A DNA stretch of 64,000 nucleotides, from the NCBI GenBank assembly GCA_030407085.1, contig CM059582.1, positions 66,463,501-66,527,500 on the forward strand, read 5' to 3'. Source of the DNA: Trichopria drosophilae. Its lineage: Eukaryota > Arthropoda > Insecta > Hymenoptera > Diapriidae. Under the pieces are notes generated by a model. It was not told the origin of the DNA. It searched no databases and worked only from the letters and a program-made list of their open reading frames with translations. Made by a program: the position numbers and the translations under genes. Below are positions 30,889-42,842 of the stretch, one piece after another (the stretch's first letter is position 1; each line of letters opens with the position of its first letter).

Positions 30889-33800
30889 TAACCTAAATTC
30901 AACAAGCTTCTCAATTTTTCAAATCTCACTCGTTCTAGAGGTTTTGTCAATATATCCGCAACATTTTTATCTGAACTGATTTTTACAACATCTATTACTC
31001 CCTTTTCGTAATTTTCATTTATAAAATGGCCATGTACCTCAATGTACTTCGATCTTTTCGTAAAATTACCATACTTTCATGCCTATACTAACTGCGCCAG
31101 AATTATCCTCATAAATAATTATAGGTTTTTTAATCTCTACATTAAAGTCACTTAATAAAGCTTTTATTACTAGCACTTCACTCACTGCTTCTGACAGTGT
31201 TACATACTCTGCAGCTGTCGAAGACTTTGTTACACTTCCTTATTTTCTTGATTTCCAATGAATAATATTTCCGAACAAATTTACAAGATAACCAGTCGTC
31301 GATTTCCTATCTACACAATCCCCTGCCCAACCGGCATCGACATAGCTTTCAAGGATATTTACTTCGTTATTTCTTGTAAATCTTAATTTCAAATCTTTAG
31401 TTAAGTATAAATATTTTAACACTCTCATAGCATACTTATAATGCGTCTCATTAAAGCTGTTCTGAAAACGACTTAAATAGTTAACACCGTAACTTATATC
31501 TAATCTTGTTCCTGAACTTATATATAAGAGTGCTCCTATCAAATTTCTGTATTTTACATTTTCGTTTAAATATTCCGCAGGTTCTAATTTTAAATTTTGC
31601 TCATTGGAGTCTCATATAATTTCGCTTCTTCAATCTGATATTTTCTAGCTAACGATTCAATGTACCTTTTTTGATCTAATGACATTTCATGTTTCTCTTC
31701 GTCATATTCAATATTAATGCCTAAATACGTACTTATCTTACCTAATTCTTTCATTTGAAATCTTTCTTTTAACAAGCTTTTAATCAAATCTAAATTTTTT
31801 TTTATTCTTACAACAAATTAACAGATCATCTACAAATATAATTAGATAAATAATCTCATCTTTTTCTGTTAACATATATAAGCAATAGTCGTGTTCGCTT
31901 CTTACCTGATTTAAAAAAACCTAATTTACTTGAATAGTCACCGAGACACTCATACCATGCTCGCGGCACACTCTATCAGTACCATCGGCATACCCTTTTG
32001 GTTGCTTTACAAAAACTTTCGATTTAACCTTCCCATTCAAAAACGCTGCCTCGACGTCCATTTGTTCTATTAACAAACCATTTTGGCAACAATATGACAA
32101 TAATACTTTTAACGTTTGAGTCTTAGCTACTGGAGAATATATATCGTCTATCACCTCTGTCTGTTGAAAACCTCTTACTACAATTCTCGCTTTATATATA
32201 TTTTCACTTTTCCTGGTATATATCCATTTAAAATCTAATACCTTTTCATTCTTTGGCTTTTCAAATAATTGCCACGTTTTAGTTTTATCTAAACTACCCA
32301 TTTCTTTGTCCATAGCTTCAATCTAAAAACTAGATTCATTACTTTGAATTGCCTCTTCAAAACTTACAGCACTATCTACACTACAATGGTTTACGTAAAT
32401 GTAACCGTGATATACATAATTTTCATCAAATCTGCTTGGCTTTTTAATCACTCGTTTAGACCTTCTTAGTTCCGGTTCATTTTCTATCTCCTCAGTTACA
32501 CTTCCCCTACTAGACTCGAGATTCGTAGTATTGGAAGGTAAATTTTCATCGTCATTTTCTCGCGAATTTTCATTTACGTTCTCGCTCTCAAATTCCTCAT
32601 TTAAACCTATGCATTTAACGTTTTCGTCAATAACATCAACATGTCTTGCTACTATGACTCTATTTCCTATCAAAACTCTATACCCTTTTACATCATAACC
32701 TACCAAGGTTCCTAACTCGGCTTTTCTATCCCATTTTAAGTTTCTTTTAATTTCTGGCACTCGATAAAATACTTTACTGCCATAAATTTTCAAATATTTA
32801 GTATCTGGCTTCTCATTAAAAAATATCTCATAAGGAGATTTGTTTCTTTCAATCGTATTTGCAATCGTTCTATTTTTTAATAAACCGCAGCGCAAACTAC
32901 TTCAGGCCAATATTTCTTTTCTAATTTAGCCTCGGCTAATAAACACCTCGCGATATCCATAACTGACCTATTCTACCTTTCCGCAGTACCATTCAATTCA
33001 TGTACATACGGTGGACATGGCTCTAGTTCAATTCCGTTTTCTTTAAATAATCTATACATATGTTTATTCAAATATTCGGTTCCATTATCACATCTCAATT
33101 TTTTTATTTTCGTTCCCACTTTATTCTCAACTAAATTTATATACTCAACAAATTTTTCATATAATTCATCTTTAGATTTAATAGGAAAAACTTTAGCAAC
33201 CTTGCTGTAATCGTCAATGAAAGTGAGGAAATATTTTTCTCTTTTATAACCTTCAGAGTGAGGCCCATTTAAATCTGTGTGTACTATTCCTAAAATTTCT
33301 CTGACCTTTTTTCTATTATTATCAAATGGTATATTGTGCATTTTATTTTTGATACTCGTCGTACATTTAAAATACTCTGACTCTACTACACTAGGTAAAC
33401 CTATCAATGTATGATTTTTGCACATAGTATTTAAATACCTAAAATTGACATCTCCTAACGTCCTATGCCATTTTTCTTTCGATGTCATTTTATTATCGTT
33501 GCTTACTACATTAGACTCAATATTTCTTTCTATATAACTTGTCATTCTATAAATTCTATCCTTTTTCCAAGCTACTGCGACTAAATTATTATTTTTATAA
33601 ATTTTAGCATTTTCTCTAATAAATACAGCTTTATGATTTTCTCTTACTTTTGCAAAACTAATTAAATTCCTATACATATCTTTCACATAAAAAACATTTT
33701 TCATGTCGATATTAGTTACATTTCCCTTAAAAGTTTCAAATTTACTATTTACATGTCCTACTTTGGTTGCTTTCAAGATTCTACCATCACCTACTTTAAC

Positions 33801-33938
33801 GTTAATCGGTTCTTTTGATACAATAAAGTCGCTAAAATAATTTTCGTTGTTTATTACGTGGTCCGAGCATCCACTATCTAGAATCCAATCAATTCTATTT
33901 ACATTACCGTTCTCATTATTCGCAGAATTAACATGCAC
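30889..33938 (-). pseudogene. Copia pol: protease, integrase, RT, RNase H
   Basis: Minus-strand frames in order. 33938-32973: protease WILDSGCSDHVI; integrase zinc-binding HRTLGD.. and catalytic block HTDLNGPHSEG, FLTFIDDYSKV, RCDNGTEYLN, LNGTAER. A TAG at 32973 interrupts at once after AER. 32895-32323 covers the integrase tail, after a one-base frameshift near 32888. 32313-31921 is RT (DFKWIYTRKSE, MDVEAAFLNGKV). FVDDLLICC near 31830 holds the catalytic Asp pair. 31542-31240 is the RT end and RNase H (YVDAGWAGDCVDRKSTTGYL), then KPLERVRFEKLRSLL to about 30889. A stop and probable deletion lie near 31921 and further frameshifts near 31800 and 31590, so it is inactive. Confidence 0.9.
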
Positions 33939-33945
33939 TGACGCA

Positions 33946-35015
33946 CTAAATACCGTACTGTCGTTGTCCGTCTGTTGAACTTGGATACCGTCGTTGTCTC
34001 TCCTGCCTCTGCCGCGTTGCCCGTAGCCGCTGCCGCCACGGCGATTTAAATTTCCACGATACTGGCTGCTCCCGCGTGCGCCTACTCGCTGCTGCCAGTA
34101 GCCTCTGTTGTTTCCCCTCCCTCTTTGTGGCGCGCGACTCTCCCGGCCGCCTCCTCGCTGTAGCGCGATTCCCGGAATTGTATTTCGTCGGGCAATCGTA
34201 TTGTATGTGTCCTATACCACCACATACAAAGCATGTTTTTCGATTTTCTACTTTTCTTACTTTCTCAAACACAAAAGCATTCGACTTGAAATTTTCACTA
34301 TCACCATTTCTTTTCTTAATTCTAATTCCAATTTTGATTTTACAAATTCCACTGTTTTGTCATTTTCCGGTAATGCGTCTACGATATCGATTATATGCGA
34401 TAAATTTTCTGGCAGTGCTAATAAGAAAGAATTTAATCTATCGTCCTTTGTTACATTTTCTCCTGCATTTTTTAGTTCGTTTACCAGTTTTTCAAAATTA
34501 TTATAAAAGTCTGTCGGGTTTTCACTTTCTTCCATTTTCAAGTCGAGTAACTTTCTTTTATACAATAGTTTCACTGCACTACTTTTAACCAAATAATTCT
34601 CGTCTAATTTGTAAGTCATTTTCTTGTTACTTTCTTCAGAAATAATCAATTCTAGTTGCGTATTCGTCATACTGTTCACAATATAATTTTTCGCTCTTTT
34701 TTCTTTCTTTTTCCAGTCAGCTTCCGTTATTTCTGCCGGTTTTTCTTCATTTTCAATAACTTCGCTACATTCCTTGAATTCCAAGAATAACGCCAATTTG
34801 TACTTCCACTTGTCATAGTGTGTGCCGTCAAATACTTGTAACGTGAATCCTTTGTTCTCGGAAGCCGCCATTTCGAATGTGCCGGTAGCTGACTTTTGAC
34901 CACTTTCACTTTTCAACTTTTTTTCTTCTGTATCAACAAATTCGTCCTCACTTTCACTGTTGGCTTGTTCTTCCTCGAGTGCCTTTTTTTCTTCTTTTTC
35001 TTTTTTCTTTGCCAT
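33946..35015 (-). pseudogene. Copia gag with CCHC zinc knuckle
   Basis: The ORF 35015-34257 starts MAKKKEKEEKKALEEEQANS, a charged leader. It then has the UBN2/copia gag domain: FDGTHYDKWKYKLALFLE, LLYKRKLLDLKMEES, FLLALPENLSHIIDIVDALP. A frameshift near 34270 moves the rest to another frame (34272-33946). That frame carries the single knuckle CFVCGGIGHIQYDC and an Arg/Gln-rich tail. Plus-strand frames at 34076-34588 are antisense shadows. Confidence 0.88.
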
Positions 35016-35106
35016 GTGCTTCCTTTGTCCTTAAACAGTTTTCCTGTGCATGCGCTTTAGCTGTCCCTTTGCCACCCGAGGGTCGATGAAGTGCACAAAG
35101 AACCAC

Positions 35107-35118
35107 GCTCTGCTACCA
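35107..35118 (-). promoter_or_regulatory. Copia primer-binding site
   Basis: Directly inside the 5' LTR the minus strand reads TGGTAGCAGAGC. As I recall it, this complements the 3' end of insect initiator tRNA-Met (..GCTCTGCTACCA). Copia elements normally use this tRNA. Confidence 0.75.
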
Positions 35119-35361
35119 TGTTAAGATATTTGTAGAACGAAGGTTGAAAAGGGCAGTAATAAACTAATGTACCGGCTATATATAACTATAAGCTTTATTA
35201 ACACGTATAATTGAACCTGCAACTCTTTTACAACCGCTCGGTGCGGAGGCTGACAATCAAGTGGCGACTGACGCGCTCACGCCATGCTCGCACGCGCTAA
35301 CAATCATGAACGCAAGGTGGCGCCTCATACCAGTAATACAAATGTACCTTATATCCCAACT
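35119..35361 (-). repeat. Copia 5' LTR
   Basis: Carries the TATATATAACTATAAGC promoter-like box and matches the 3' LTR. Its outermost base is T at 35361 instead of the expected A, a point change at the terminus. Confidence 0.93.
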
Positions 35362-35498
35362 GTAAATAATATTGAATTCGCGTTTCGGCATCGTGACGAT
35401 AGAGTGGGGTTCGGTTGTTGACTTTAACCCGTCCTCGCTGTTCGTGACCGCTAGTTTCTATCGTCGAGTTTCGATTTCGCGTTTTGACTGCGCCTGCG

Positions 35499-35680
35499 AA
35501 TACCGCCCTCTCCCGTGCCGAGGGGATCTCGGGGCTGAGCATAGCGGGCACAACATCACCTTGCGGCCCGCCTATAAATTCGGCATGCTTCGGCATGCCT
35601 GGCGCCCTTATTAACATCTTGCGCATAGTAAGGTTTTGTGACCCCAGGGATTCGGTTGGTTTTGTATTTCGGTTGCGGGC
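35499..35680 (+). repeat. Left arm of an inverted promoter-like repeat
   Basis: AATACCGCCCTCTCCC, TCGGGGCTGAGC, TAGCGGGCAC and GCCTATAAATT occur in this order and again, reverse-complemented, at 36440-36631. CCTATAAATT at 35571-35580 looks like a TATA box pointing right. Confidence 0.7.
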
Positions 35681-36439
35681 GGTTGCGAGCGGCGACGACG
35701 GATTTTGGGGTTAAGTTTTTTGGGGGTCACAACCGTTGTCAGCGAATCGTGCTCCGAGAAAAGTTCACCTGTATTGACGGACGATACATCGTCCAATACA
35801 CGAAGGACATCTGCAAAAACAAACAAGATTTCGATTAACAATTTTCGTAAGACTTCAAACCCGCTCTACGTAAATGTAAAGTAGGGAAATTCCACTAATC
35901 CTAATTAGTTCTGATATCAAGTACGATACCTCATTGGTTGAAACTCCTTACGTAACGTTTACATTTATGTACTGCGCTTGTATTGGCCGGGGACGTTTTT
36001 ACACCACTTCAAACGCGAAAGAAAGAAAATTAGCATTAGTATTAAAAAAATACACAAACTCACCCGAAACCGCTTCGCACTATGCGATGATGCACCTATA
36101 GATTTTGTCATGCCGCTTTCCCCTTGAAACGAGTACGTTCCCGGTGAGGCGCATCGCGACATCGCACTTTATGATGAATTTTTTGTAGATGTCACAAAAC
36201 ACTCTATGCTTGCATTCCAATAGGTAACGCACCAATTGTCGGAAATCGTGGCACAATCTTTCTTACGATATTCGATGCGCACTAACACAAAACTGTAATC
36301 CGAATACGGTAACAACGGTACGATTGGTTGTGGCAACATACGAATACGAGATTTTTACAAATGAGAACTTGGAACCATGATTGCTGGTTTTATACATTGT
36401 GAACCGCACCCTGCATTTTCCACTTCCGCCCGTCCAAGG
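35681..36439. other. Spacer between the inverted arms
   Basis: Frames at 35611-35841, 35965-36162 and 36263-36568 have no domains. Not assigned. Confidence 0.4.
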
Positions 36440-36631
36440 TCGTCGCTCGTGGCCGCTTGCAAAAACCGAATTTATTCCCCGGGGGCCACAAAAATGGCAC
36501 GGCGCGCCGGGTGGTAAAAAGGGGCGCCAGGCGAGTCGAGGCCCGACAAATTTATAGGCGTGCCGCACGCGCTGGTGTGCCCGCTAGCTCAGCCCCGAGT
36601 TCCCGGCTCGGCAAGGGAGAGGGCGGTATTC
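36440..36631 (-). repeat. Right arm of the inverted promoter-like repeat
   Basis: Complement of the 35499-35680 arm with mismatches, including the TATA-like box at about 36548-36557, here pointing left. The two boxes therefore face each other across about 970 bp. Confidence 0.7.
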
Positions 36632-36771
36632 TTTTTGCGCAGACGAAACTACTCCGCAACCACGGCCAACGCGGATGGTTCAATATGTTTCTCGCGCCCT
36701 CTCCCGCGCCCCAAGTTATCGGCGTCAAATTTTATACGCAATTCCATGATACGCGACGACACGCGATACCC

Positions 36772-37149
36772 TGACGGAGAGCTCGACAGGGACTTCCTAA
36801 TACGATGCCCTACGACGAACTCGACAGGGACTATCCGCGCGCGGTGCATGGTGATGAACTCTACCAGGACTTTCTAAATACGATGCCCTGCGACGAACTC
36901 GACAAGGACTTTGCGAAGCGCGCTACTTTGCGACGGACTCTGTCGGGACTTACGCACAAGGCCGCGACGCTCTGCGACGAACCCGTCGAGGAACCGCGGT
37001 CATCCGATAAGCACGCGCCCTGCACGACCTACATGAACTTATGCGAATCACATACCGAACCTACACTGAACGACGTTATCCGAACCACACGAAACTTCAC
37101 CGAAACCGACCAAATTGACAGATTATACCCCTTTCTTGAAATCTACTAA
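36772..37149 (+). CDS. Small DELDRDF repeat protein, probably a remnant
   Basis: Not recognised. The 114-codon frame from 36805 begins MPYDELDRDYPRAVHGDELY and repeats the unit DEL(D/Y)xDF(L)NTMPC about three times. A first unit (GELDRDFL) lies just upstream in a frame offset by one missing base at about 36801. The DNA repeat is GACGAACTCGACAGGGACTT. The rest is acidic and Thr-rich to the stop at 37147. The high GC and absence of stops suggest selection in the past. It may be part of an element whose promoter lies at 36440-36631 or of a lost cellular gene. Confidence 0.35.
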
Positions 37150-37834
37150 ACGCAGACAAATCTCCAAAATTACGCTACCCGAAACCCACTCGAACTTACC
37201 GCGTGAGTTAACGAACCGATTAAACCCCGAATTCCCTAATTTAACCATCTGCACTTTCGGTGCACGTTACTAAATTTGCACGAATTACCCGGACGTTCTC
37301 GTTTTACGGCGGACACTGTTATTCAAGTTAACACACTCATAATTATACGCAACAATTTTAGCGTCTCCGTAGAGACAGTTAGCCTCACATGCAAAAACAT
37401 AACAAAAACACGGCACTACCTTCCGGCAGTGCTAGATATCCTTGGCCCCGCAATGATTGCTCGTAAATCGGCAATCTAGGTAACGTAACAGCGCGGAGGG
37501 CTCGGTCCAGTTAGCATCGCTCGCATGGTCCATTCCTTACTGACAGATCGGCTATTGTATTACCCGACACAAACCTTATTATTGCACAAAAATGCCGCTC
37601 GTTAATTTGTAAGATAGCGCCGCCTCACAAGAGGGACAAGATAACAGATAGCCACAGTGTTCGCTCTAACATAGTGAAAAGATAACTAAGAAATTCACGA
37701 TACGATCACTCACAAGAGCGATTCAGCGAACCAAGGTAAAATTAATGAGCTTGCGTTTTCGTTAATAAGAAGCTCGATTATGTATTTCAAATGTTAACCA
37801 GGCTAGTCAACGGCTCGCTAAGCCAACTGGAGAA
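37150..37834. other. Unassigned spacer
   Basis: No domain-bearing frame. Ends at the 3'-truncated border of the R1-like element. Confidence 0.45.
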
Positions 37835-40135
37835 CTTCTTTTTTCCGAAGCGACGATGGAAAGCTCTAGCAGCCAACCATGCGATCCGGTGCCAGCAGGA
37901 GTGCGGGATTTAAACCCATGACGAACCCAAAATGAGAGGAGGGACCGTCGCGGTTGCTTCGCACCCCCCCCCCCCCCGCATATTGGGCATGATGCTGGAG
38001 AGCGTACGGGCCACTTTGGAAGCCTTTGATCTTGCATACGTTAGGTGTGGTTTGAATGACAGCCGTGCATCGAAATTGATCCCAAGATATTTAATAGCGT
38101 CCTCCGTCCTGATCTGCGTATCTTCCACCGTGAAGATGGCGTATGACCTTTTCTTCGCTCAAGAGATGAGCACCGCCTCTGTCTTCTCTGACGCCAGGCT
38201 TAAGTCATGCTTGCTCAACCACCGCCTACTACCTCGACAGCTTCATCTCCGCTAAATTGCACCTCGTCGATGGTCTTCGCGACGACGATTAGTGTAAGGT
38301 CGACTGGAAAGCCATCATGGACACCCCGTCTGGAAGTGATTATCTAAGCAGTCCTTCATATAAGACGTTCCAGAGCAAGGGTCGCAGAACCGAGCCCTGC
38401 GACACGCCATCCGTGATGTTGTAGGAGTGCCTGCCGTCATCGGCATCATAATACAAGGTCCGGTCTGTAAGGTAGAATGAGATGGCTTCTCTTAGGTAGA
38501 GCGGCACCTTCAGATCTGCGAGTGCCTGTATGATGCAATCCCATCTGGCCGTGTTGAAAGCGTTCCGAATACCCAGAGCAATGATGGCACACATGCGCCT
38601 GGTGTTTCGGCTGCCACTGATGGTATTCGTGGCTATTACCTTCACTCGGCCGATTACGTCGATGGTTGAGCGCCCCTTCCGAAAGCAGAACTGGTTGTCG
38701 GAAGGGCCTCCCACATGTTCGATGGCTTCGAGCCTGTCACAGATAACGCTCTTATAAAGCTTCCCGGGGATGTCCAGTATGCACAGAGGTCAGAACGAGG
38801 ATGGATCATCCGGAGGTTTATTTCCCTTAAACAGAAGCACCAATCTCTATTCCTTCCACTGCGCCGGGAAGCGTCCTTCATTCAGACAAGCGCTAAATGT
38901 CGATGTGTTGATGGTCGGGACATTCAGCGCTGCGAACTTCACTGCCATACCAGGTACCCCATCCATTCCTGCGGCCGTTACGGATGGAAATCTTCTCAGC
39001 AGCCATCTTTAGTTCGGCTTCGGAAACATCTGGCGGCTCGGCTGCACCAGTGATTGCCATCAGACCAGTGCCGATCGGCCGTTTCCGTTGTTCTGGGATT
39101 AGATGTCCGACGACATTGTCAAGGAAGGATGGACAAGATGGTGCGTTAGGTCCCCTTGGCTTGATCTTGTTCATGACCGTTTTATACGGTCGCCCTCAGG
39201 GGTCACGGTCCACCTCCTCGCAAAAGTCCTGCCAGCACTTTCTTTTTGCGGCCTTGATGGCAATCTTGAGCCTCTTCCGCTTCTTTTCATATTACGCGAC
39301 CAGTTGATAGTATCGGGGCTTATAAATTGCCCTCTGGTGCAGCCTTCAAGCCCGAAGGCACTCTCGGTGAATAGCTGCGATGTCCTCGTTCCACCAGTAA
39401 AGCGGCGGTCGGCCGCTAGGTTTTGATTTCATGGCCATAGAGACATCGCAGGCCGCTGTTAAGGCTCGGCTGAGGCATTAAGCTCTCTCCTCCGCAGTTC
39501 CATCCACCTCCATCTGTTCTAAGCTGTAAAGTAACATCTCTCGATCGAAGGTGGCCGGCGCCCATCTCTCTGTCCTCAAACTTTTAACCCTTCTTGGTGC
39601 TCTACCGGTCAGTTGGAGCTGGTACACCAATGCTTGATGGTTACTGCCCATGTATCGGTCGCTAACTTTCCAGTCCAACCCTTCCCTTTGGAGTGGGTCG
39701 GCTTTCCCCCCGTGTTAGCGTTCTCCAACTCCAGTAACGAGAAGGCCTCAATGAAGGCATACCCCTCCCCCCCCCTCCCCCCGGTCACTAATGGAAGTCG
39801 GGAGGTTCTTGCACTGGCGACGATGGCCTCCAGGGATCCTTGAAACTCGTTGATGGTAAGACTGGGAGGTAGGTAGCAACTGTATAGTCTTATACCAGCC
39901 ACCTCCACCCAGATGAAGCTGGGCAGGGGATCGGTCATCTTATTGGATATATGGATATTCCCTCACACCCAGATGGCCGCCTTGCTGGTGGAATCCTTCA
40001 CCAGCTCGATTCACAAAGATTCCGGTAAGCCTCGCTGATGATGGCGATATCGGCCTTCTCCTCCTTGATCAGTTGGAACAGCAGGTCCTGGGCCACCGCA
40101 CAGTTATTAAGGATTATTAGGATTACCTTAACCAT
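37835..40135 (-). pseudogene. R1-like ORF2: endonuclease and reverse transcriptase
   Basis: The endonuclease block at 39938-39609 has VAGIRLYSCYLPPSLTINEF. RT blocks follow: QFCFRKGRSTIDVIGRVKVI (about 38690), ALGIRNAFNTARWDCII with the A-motif degenerate, and ITDGVSQGSVLRPLLWNVLY (about 38370). After the expected position of the YADD block comes IKYLGINFDARLSFKPHLTY near 38090, typical of the R1 thumb. Coding is spread over all three minus frames. A poly-C run at 37965-37978 lies in the terminal part. Inactive. Confidence 0.8.
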
Positions 40136-40139
40136 TGTT

Positions 40140-41385
40140 AGTCGGTGCTCCAACCTCTTGCGTTGCCCGATGTTTGGCTAGGCAGTCCTCAATCTTGTGG
40201 CCCTCCTAACCACACCGGATGCACTGCGCCGAGCGATCGACCGCGCTCTTACAATCCCTTGCCAGGTGTCCGCTCTCATGGCACCTGTAGCAGCGCGGGG
40301 ATCTTTCACACAGTCGAACCCGGCATTTCACCAAGCCAATTTTAATCTTTCTCTTTTGCAGCAGTATGTTAGCCACTGCGACGGGAAGCAAGATATTGGC
40401 CGCCGGGTTTCCACTATATTCTCCCCTGAGCTTGATATTCTCACGGGGTCACTGCTCCCGGTGAAGTCACCTTAATGGCGGCCTGTGCCACCTTCTCCCT
40501 AGTTGTGGCCTCGTTCATGTCCTTGATGGTGATGACTTCCTTGTGGGACAGTGTCGGTATGCCAGCTGTCCCTTTTAAGATGGTCGGGACTCGTGGCCGC
40601 TGCTTGGAGGTCTTGGGTGCAGACGCCAGCCATCGCAAGCTCTAGGAGCAGTTCGCCTGCTTTCGTCCGACTGATGGCGATCACCATTTCTCCTAAAGTT
40701 TGCAGTTCTGGTGCAGCTTTTATTGTTTTCAGGATGTCGACATATGACCCACCGTCTGCTGCCTTGATCTTGATGGCATCAAGGCGGAGAGGTCGGAGGC
40801 CGGCTGTTGATTCCGGCTTCCCCCTGTGTCGCTTGCCGACATCCTTTCGCTACTGCTGATGATGATGTTGCTGCTGCTGCGTCTTCTTCTTTACGCCTAT
40901 CCTGACCACCGTAACCCAGTCCTGGTCTTCGGACTGGGCTTACCGCCGTTGTTCTACACCTGATGGTGATGGTACGGTGTGTTCCACTTCTTCTATCCTG
41001 ACTCGTTTTGTCGCTGGCAATTTCAGCAGTGAGGGTCCTTTACGCTCTGGAAGTTCTGGGGGCTTACGGAACAGGGGCGACGTTTGGCTCGCCCGTCCCA
41101 GCAGGTGATGCACGCCTGCGAAGCCCCCGAGCTTTCTCGTGATTTGACGTAATGGCTAAAGGCACGCAGTGTGCTTCCGGCCATATTTTTGAACTTCTTG
41201 TGGAGATTTTTCTTTTCCTGGATAAATTCCACAAAGAGCTGAAGTTTCTTTTCAAGACACTCGAAGCTTACAGACTCGTGCGCCTTTCCTGACAGAATGT
41301 AACTTGTAACATTTAATGCCGTTGGGGCCGAGTGACCAACCCCAACAATATTGCAGTCATCGGATGACGACGCCGGAGAGCCCAC
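40140..41385 (-). pseudogene. R1-like ORF1 (gag-like, CCHC knuckles)
   Basis: The 120-codon frame at 41385-41023 opens MGSPASSSDDCNIVGVGHSA and contains a charged helical stretch (ECLEKKLQLFVEFIQEKKNL). Further down come RLDAIKIKAADGGSYVDILK and GEMVIAISRTKAGELLLEL, typical of R1/TRAS ORF1. CYRCHESGHLARDC near 40270 and CIRCG..GHKIEDC form two zinc knuckles just before ORF2. Frameshifts and stops separate these blocks. Confidence 0.75.
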
Positions 41386-41390
41386 TTTCG

Positions 41391-42125
41391 CACTCGTGTC
41401 CGGCGCCGCGCCGGTACTGGGGATCCGACCCCTGCACCGTAAGTTTTTATCTGCATCTGATGTTCCATAATTCGTTTATTGTTCGGGGTTCCTTAGCGTA
41501 GCTAGTTCATTGGTCCGTGCCGCGTATTTTATTACTCCGATACCTTTTACCAGCATTCCCCGATCTGTCACCTGGGGACGCGCCCGCTAAAAGGAATCAG
41601 CAAGACTCCGACGAGCCAAATAACGTCTCACCAAAATAAACACTAGCGCTTCTTCGGAGCAGTCCCCATATAAGGTGATGAGATCATTTCGGAAATTGCA
41701 CCCATTCAAAATATTAGCGGTTCCTGATGACCAGTCCCCCCTTTAAGTTATCCCCGTTTGGGTCTCGTGGCAGATAGCACGTTATGTGCAGATAGATGTT
41801 ACGTGTTTCGCCACATTACAACATCTATGATTATTGGGAAAAATATATATTTGTAAAATATTAAATGTGCCAGCTTGAGAGATGGTTCACATTTTCCAAA
41901 ACACTGTCGTGTAAGGTGAGCTTCAATTTCGAGTGTTTCCAAAAACTCTCATATTATTTAGACATTTTATGATCCTCCTTCGTGCAAAATATAACTGATA
42001 AGAAATTTCTCACATACAAGATGAAAACTATTATATAAAGCAGAGTAGATAGCTTTTCTCGAAATGATTTCATTTGCTCGAAGAGACCCGTCCTTCGACG
42101 GAGTTGAGAGTTTTAAAAATTTAAG
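41391..42125. other. Unassigned spacer
   Basis: Lies between the R1-like 5' end and the truncated Dong-like copy. No coding signals were recognised. Confidence 0.4.
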
Positions 42126-42721
42126 AAAGGCACATAGCTGGGAACAACGAAACCTATCCGCCTCAGATAGGCAACATCATCTCTCAGATGTTGTTGAGAA
42201 AAGCGATCTGCCAGTTCGGGATGCATTACTGCAAACCGACTATGTGTTCTCGCCATGTAGCCTCGCTGTTGCGGACAGCTCTTCTCGTAGCAGCGCATTA
42301 GATCTTACCTGAGATCCTCCGTCCACTGAAATCGATCGTGGGCATTCGTGTGTTGTGGTCCCGGAACACCCGTTTCGGTTCCCCCACCTCGGGTCTGGGC
42401 TGCATCTGAAGCAGCCCGATGGTCAGGAGCTCTGCGCGTTATTCTACTTTTAACCGCATGATCAGGAAGTAGGGTGGTTTACCCCTACTCCCCGTTGTTA
42501 TGCCTCTCTCTTTTGTCTCTTACCTCGCCATCCACTGAGATTGGTTACCCAATCTCTGGCAAGGTTGCTAAGAGTCCAGGGCCCATCGGCTTTAATAAGC
42601 ACACGCGGAGGTGAGAGTAGGCCATTTGGGAAGATAGGCTAAGATGCAGCTTTTTGCATCGCCGCATTGTGTTACGCATCATTCCCTTTGGGCCCCTGGA
42701 CTCTTATTATTATTATTATTT
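42126..42721 (-). mobile_element. Dong/R4-type LINE, copy 0 (5' end only)
   Basis: Matches the 5' region of copy B (49712-50272), including sequence for the N-terminal ORF segment and the 5' leader with its hairpin. It starts at a (TTA)n tract (42708-42721) shared with copy A. Everything downstream of about residue 60 of the ORF is missing. Confidence 0.82.
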
Positions 42722-42731
42722 TTTTTTTTGA
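42704..42731 (-). repeat. (TAA)n plus poly-A junction, copies A and 0
   Basis: On the minus strand: A-run followed by about five TAA units, then the GAGTCCAGGGGCCC start of copy 0. Confidence 0.85.
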
Positions 42732-42842
42732 CGGAGGGGGAAATGCATTAGGCACCATAGGGGGTTGAAGATGTAGTGTAACCCCCCGTGTGTCGGGCTC
42801 TCTCACCTTTGATGTTAACGGCAAGGTTTACCGACTAAAACC

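Larger units (their letters stand above)
30605..35361 (-). mobile_element. Ty1/copia retrotransposon, full length, mutated
   Basis: Two 243-bp LTRs (30605-30847 and 35119-35361) in direct orientation start TGTTAAGATATTTG and end ATATCCCAAC(A/T). They flank a minus-strand gag-pol. A perfect 5-bp target duplication GTAAA lies at 30600-30604 and 35362-35366. Gene order is gag, zinc knuckle, protease, integrase, RT, RNase H, the copia order. The LTRs differ at only a few positions, so insertion is fairly recent, but gag-pol carries several stops and frameshifts. Confidence 0.95.
37835..41390 (-). mobile_element. R1-like non-LTR retrotransposon, decayed
   Basis: Minus-strand ORF1 (gag-like with CCHC) from 41385 to about 40140 is followed by ORF2 (apurinic-type endonuclease, then RT) down to about 37840. 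The 3' end is truncated near a poly-C tract, with no poly-A tail or 3' UTR seen. Motif wording matches R1-clade LINEs, some of which insert in rDNA; this copy is not in rDNA. Many frameshifts. Confidence 0.78.

Noticed and set aside
34076..34588. 170- and 132-codon plus-strand frames
   Set aside because: They are antisense to the copia gag and carry no domain.
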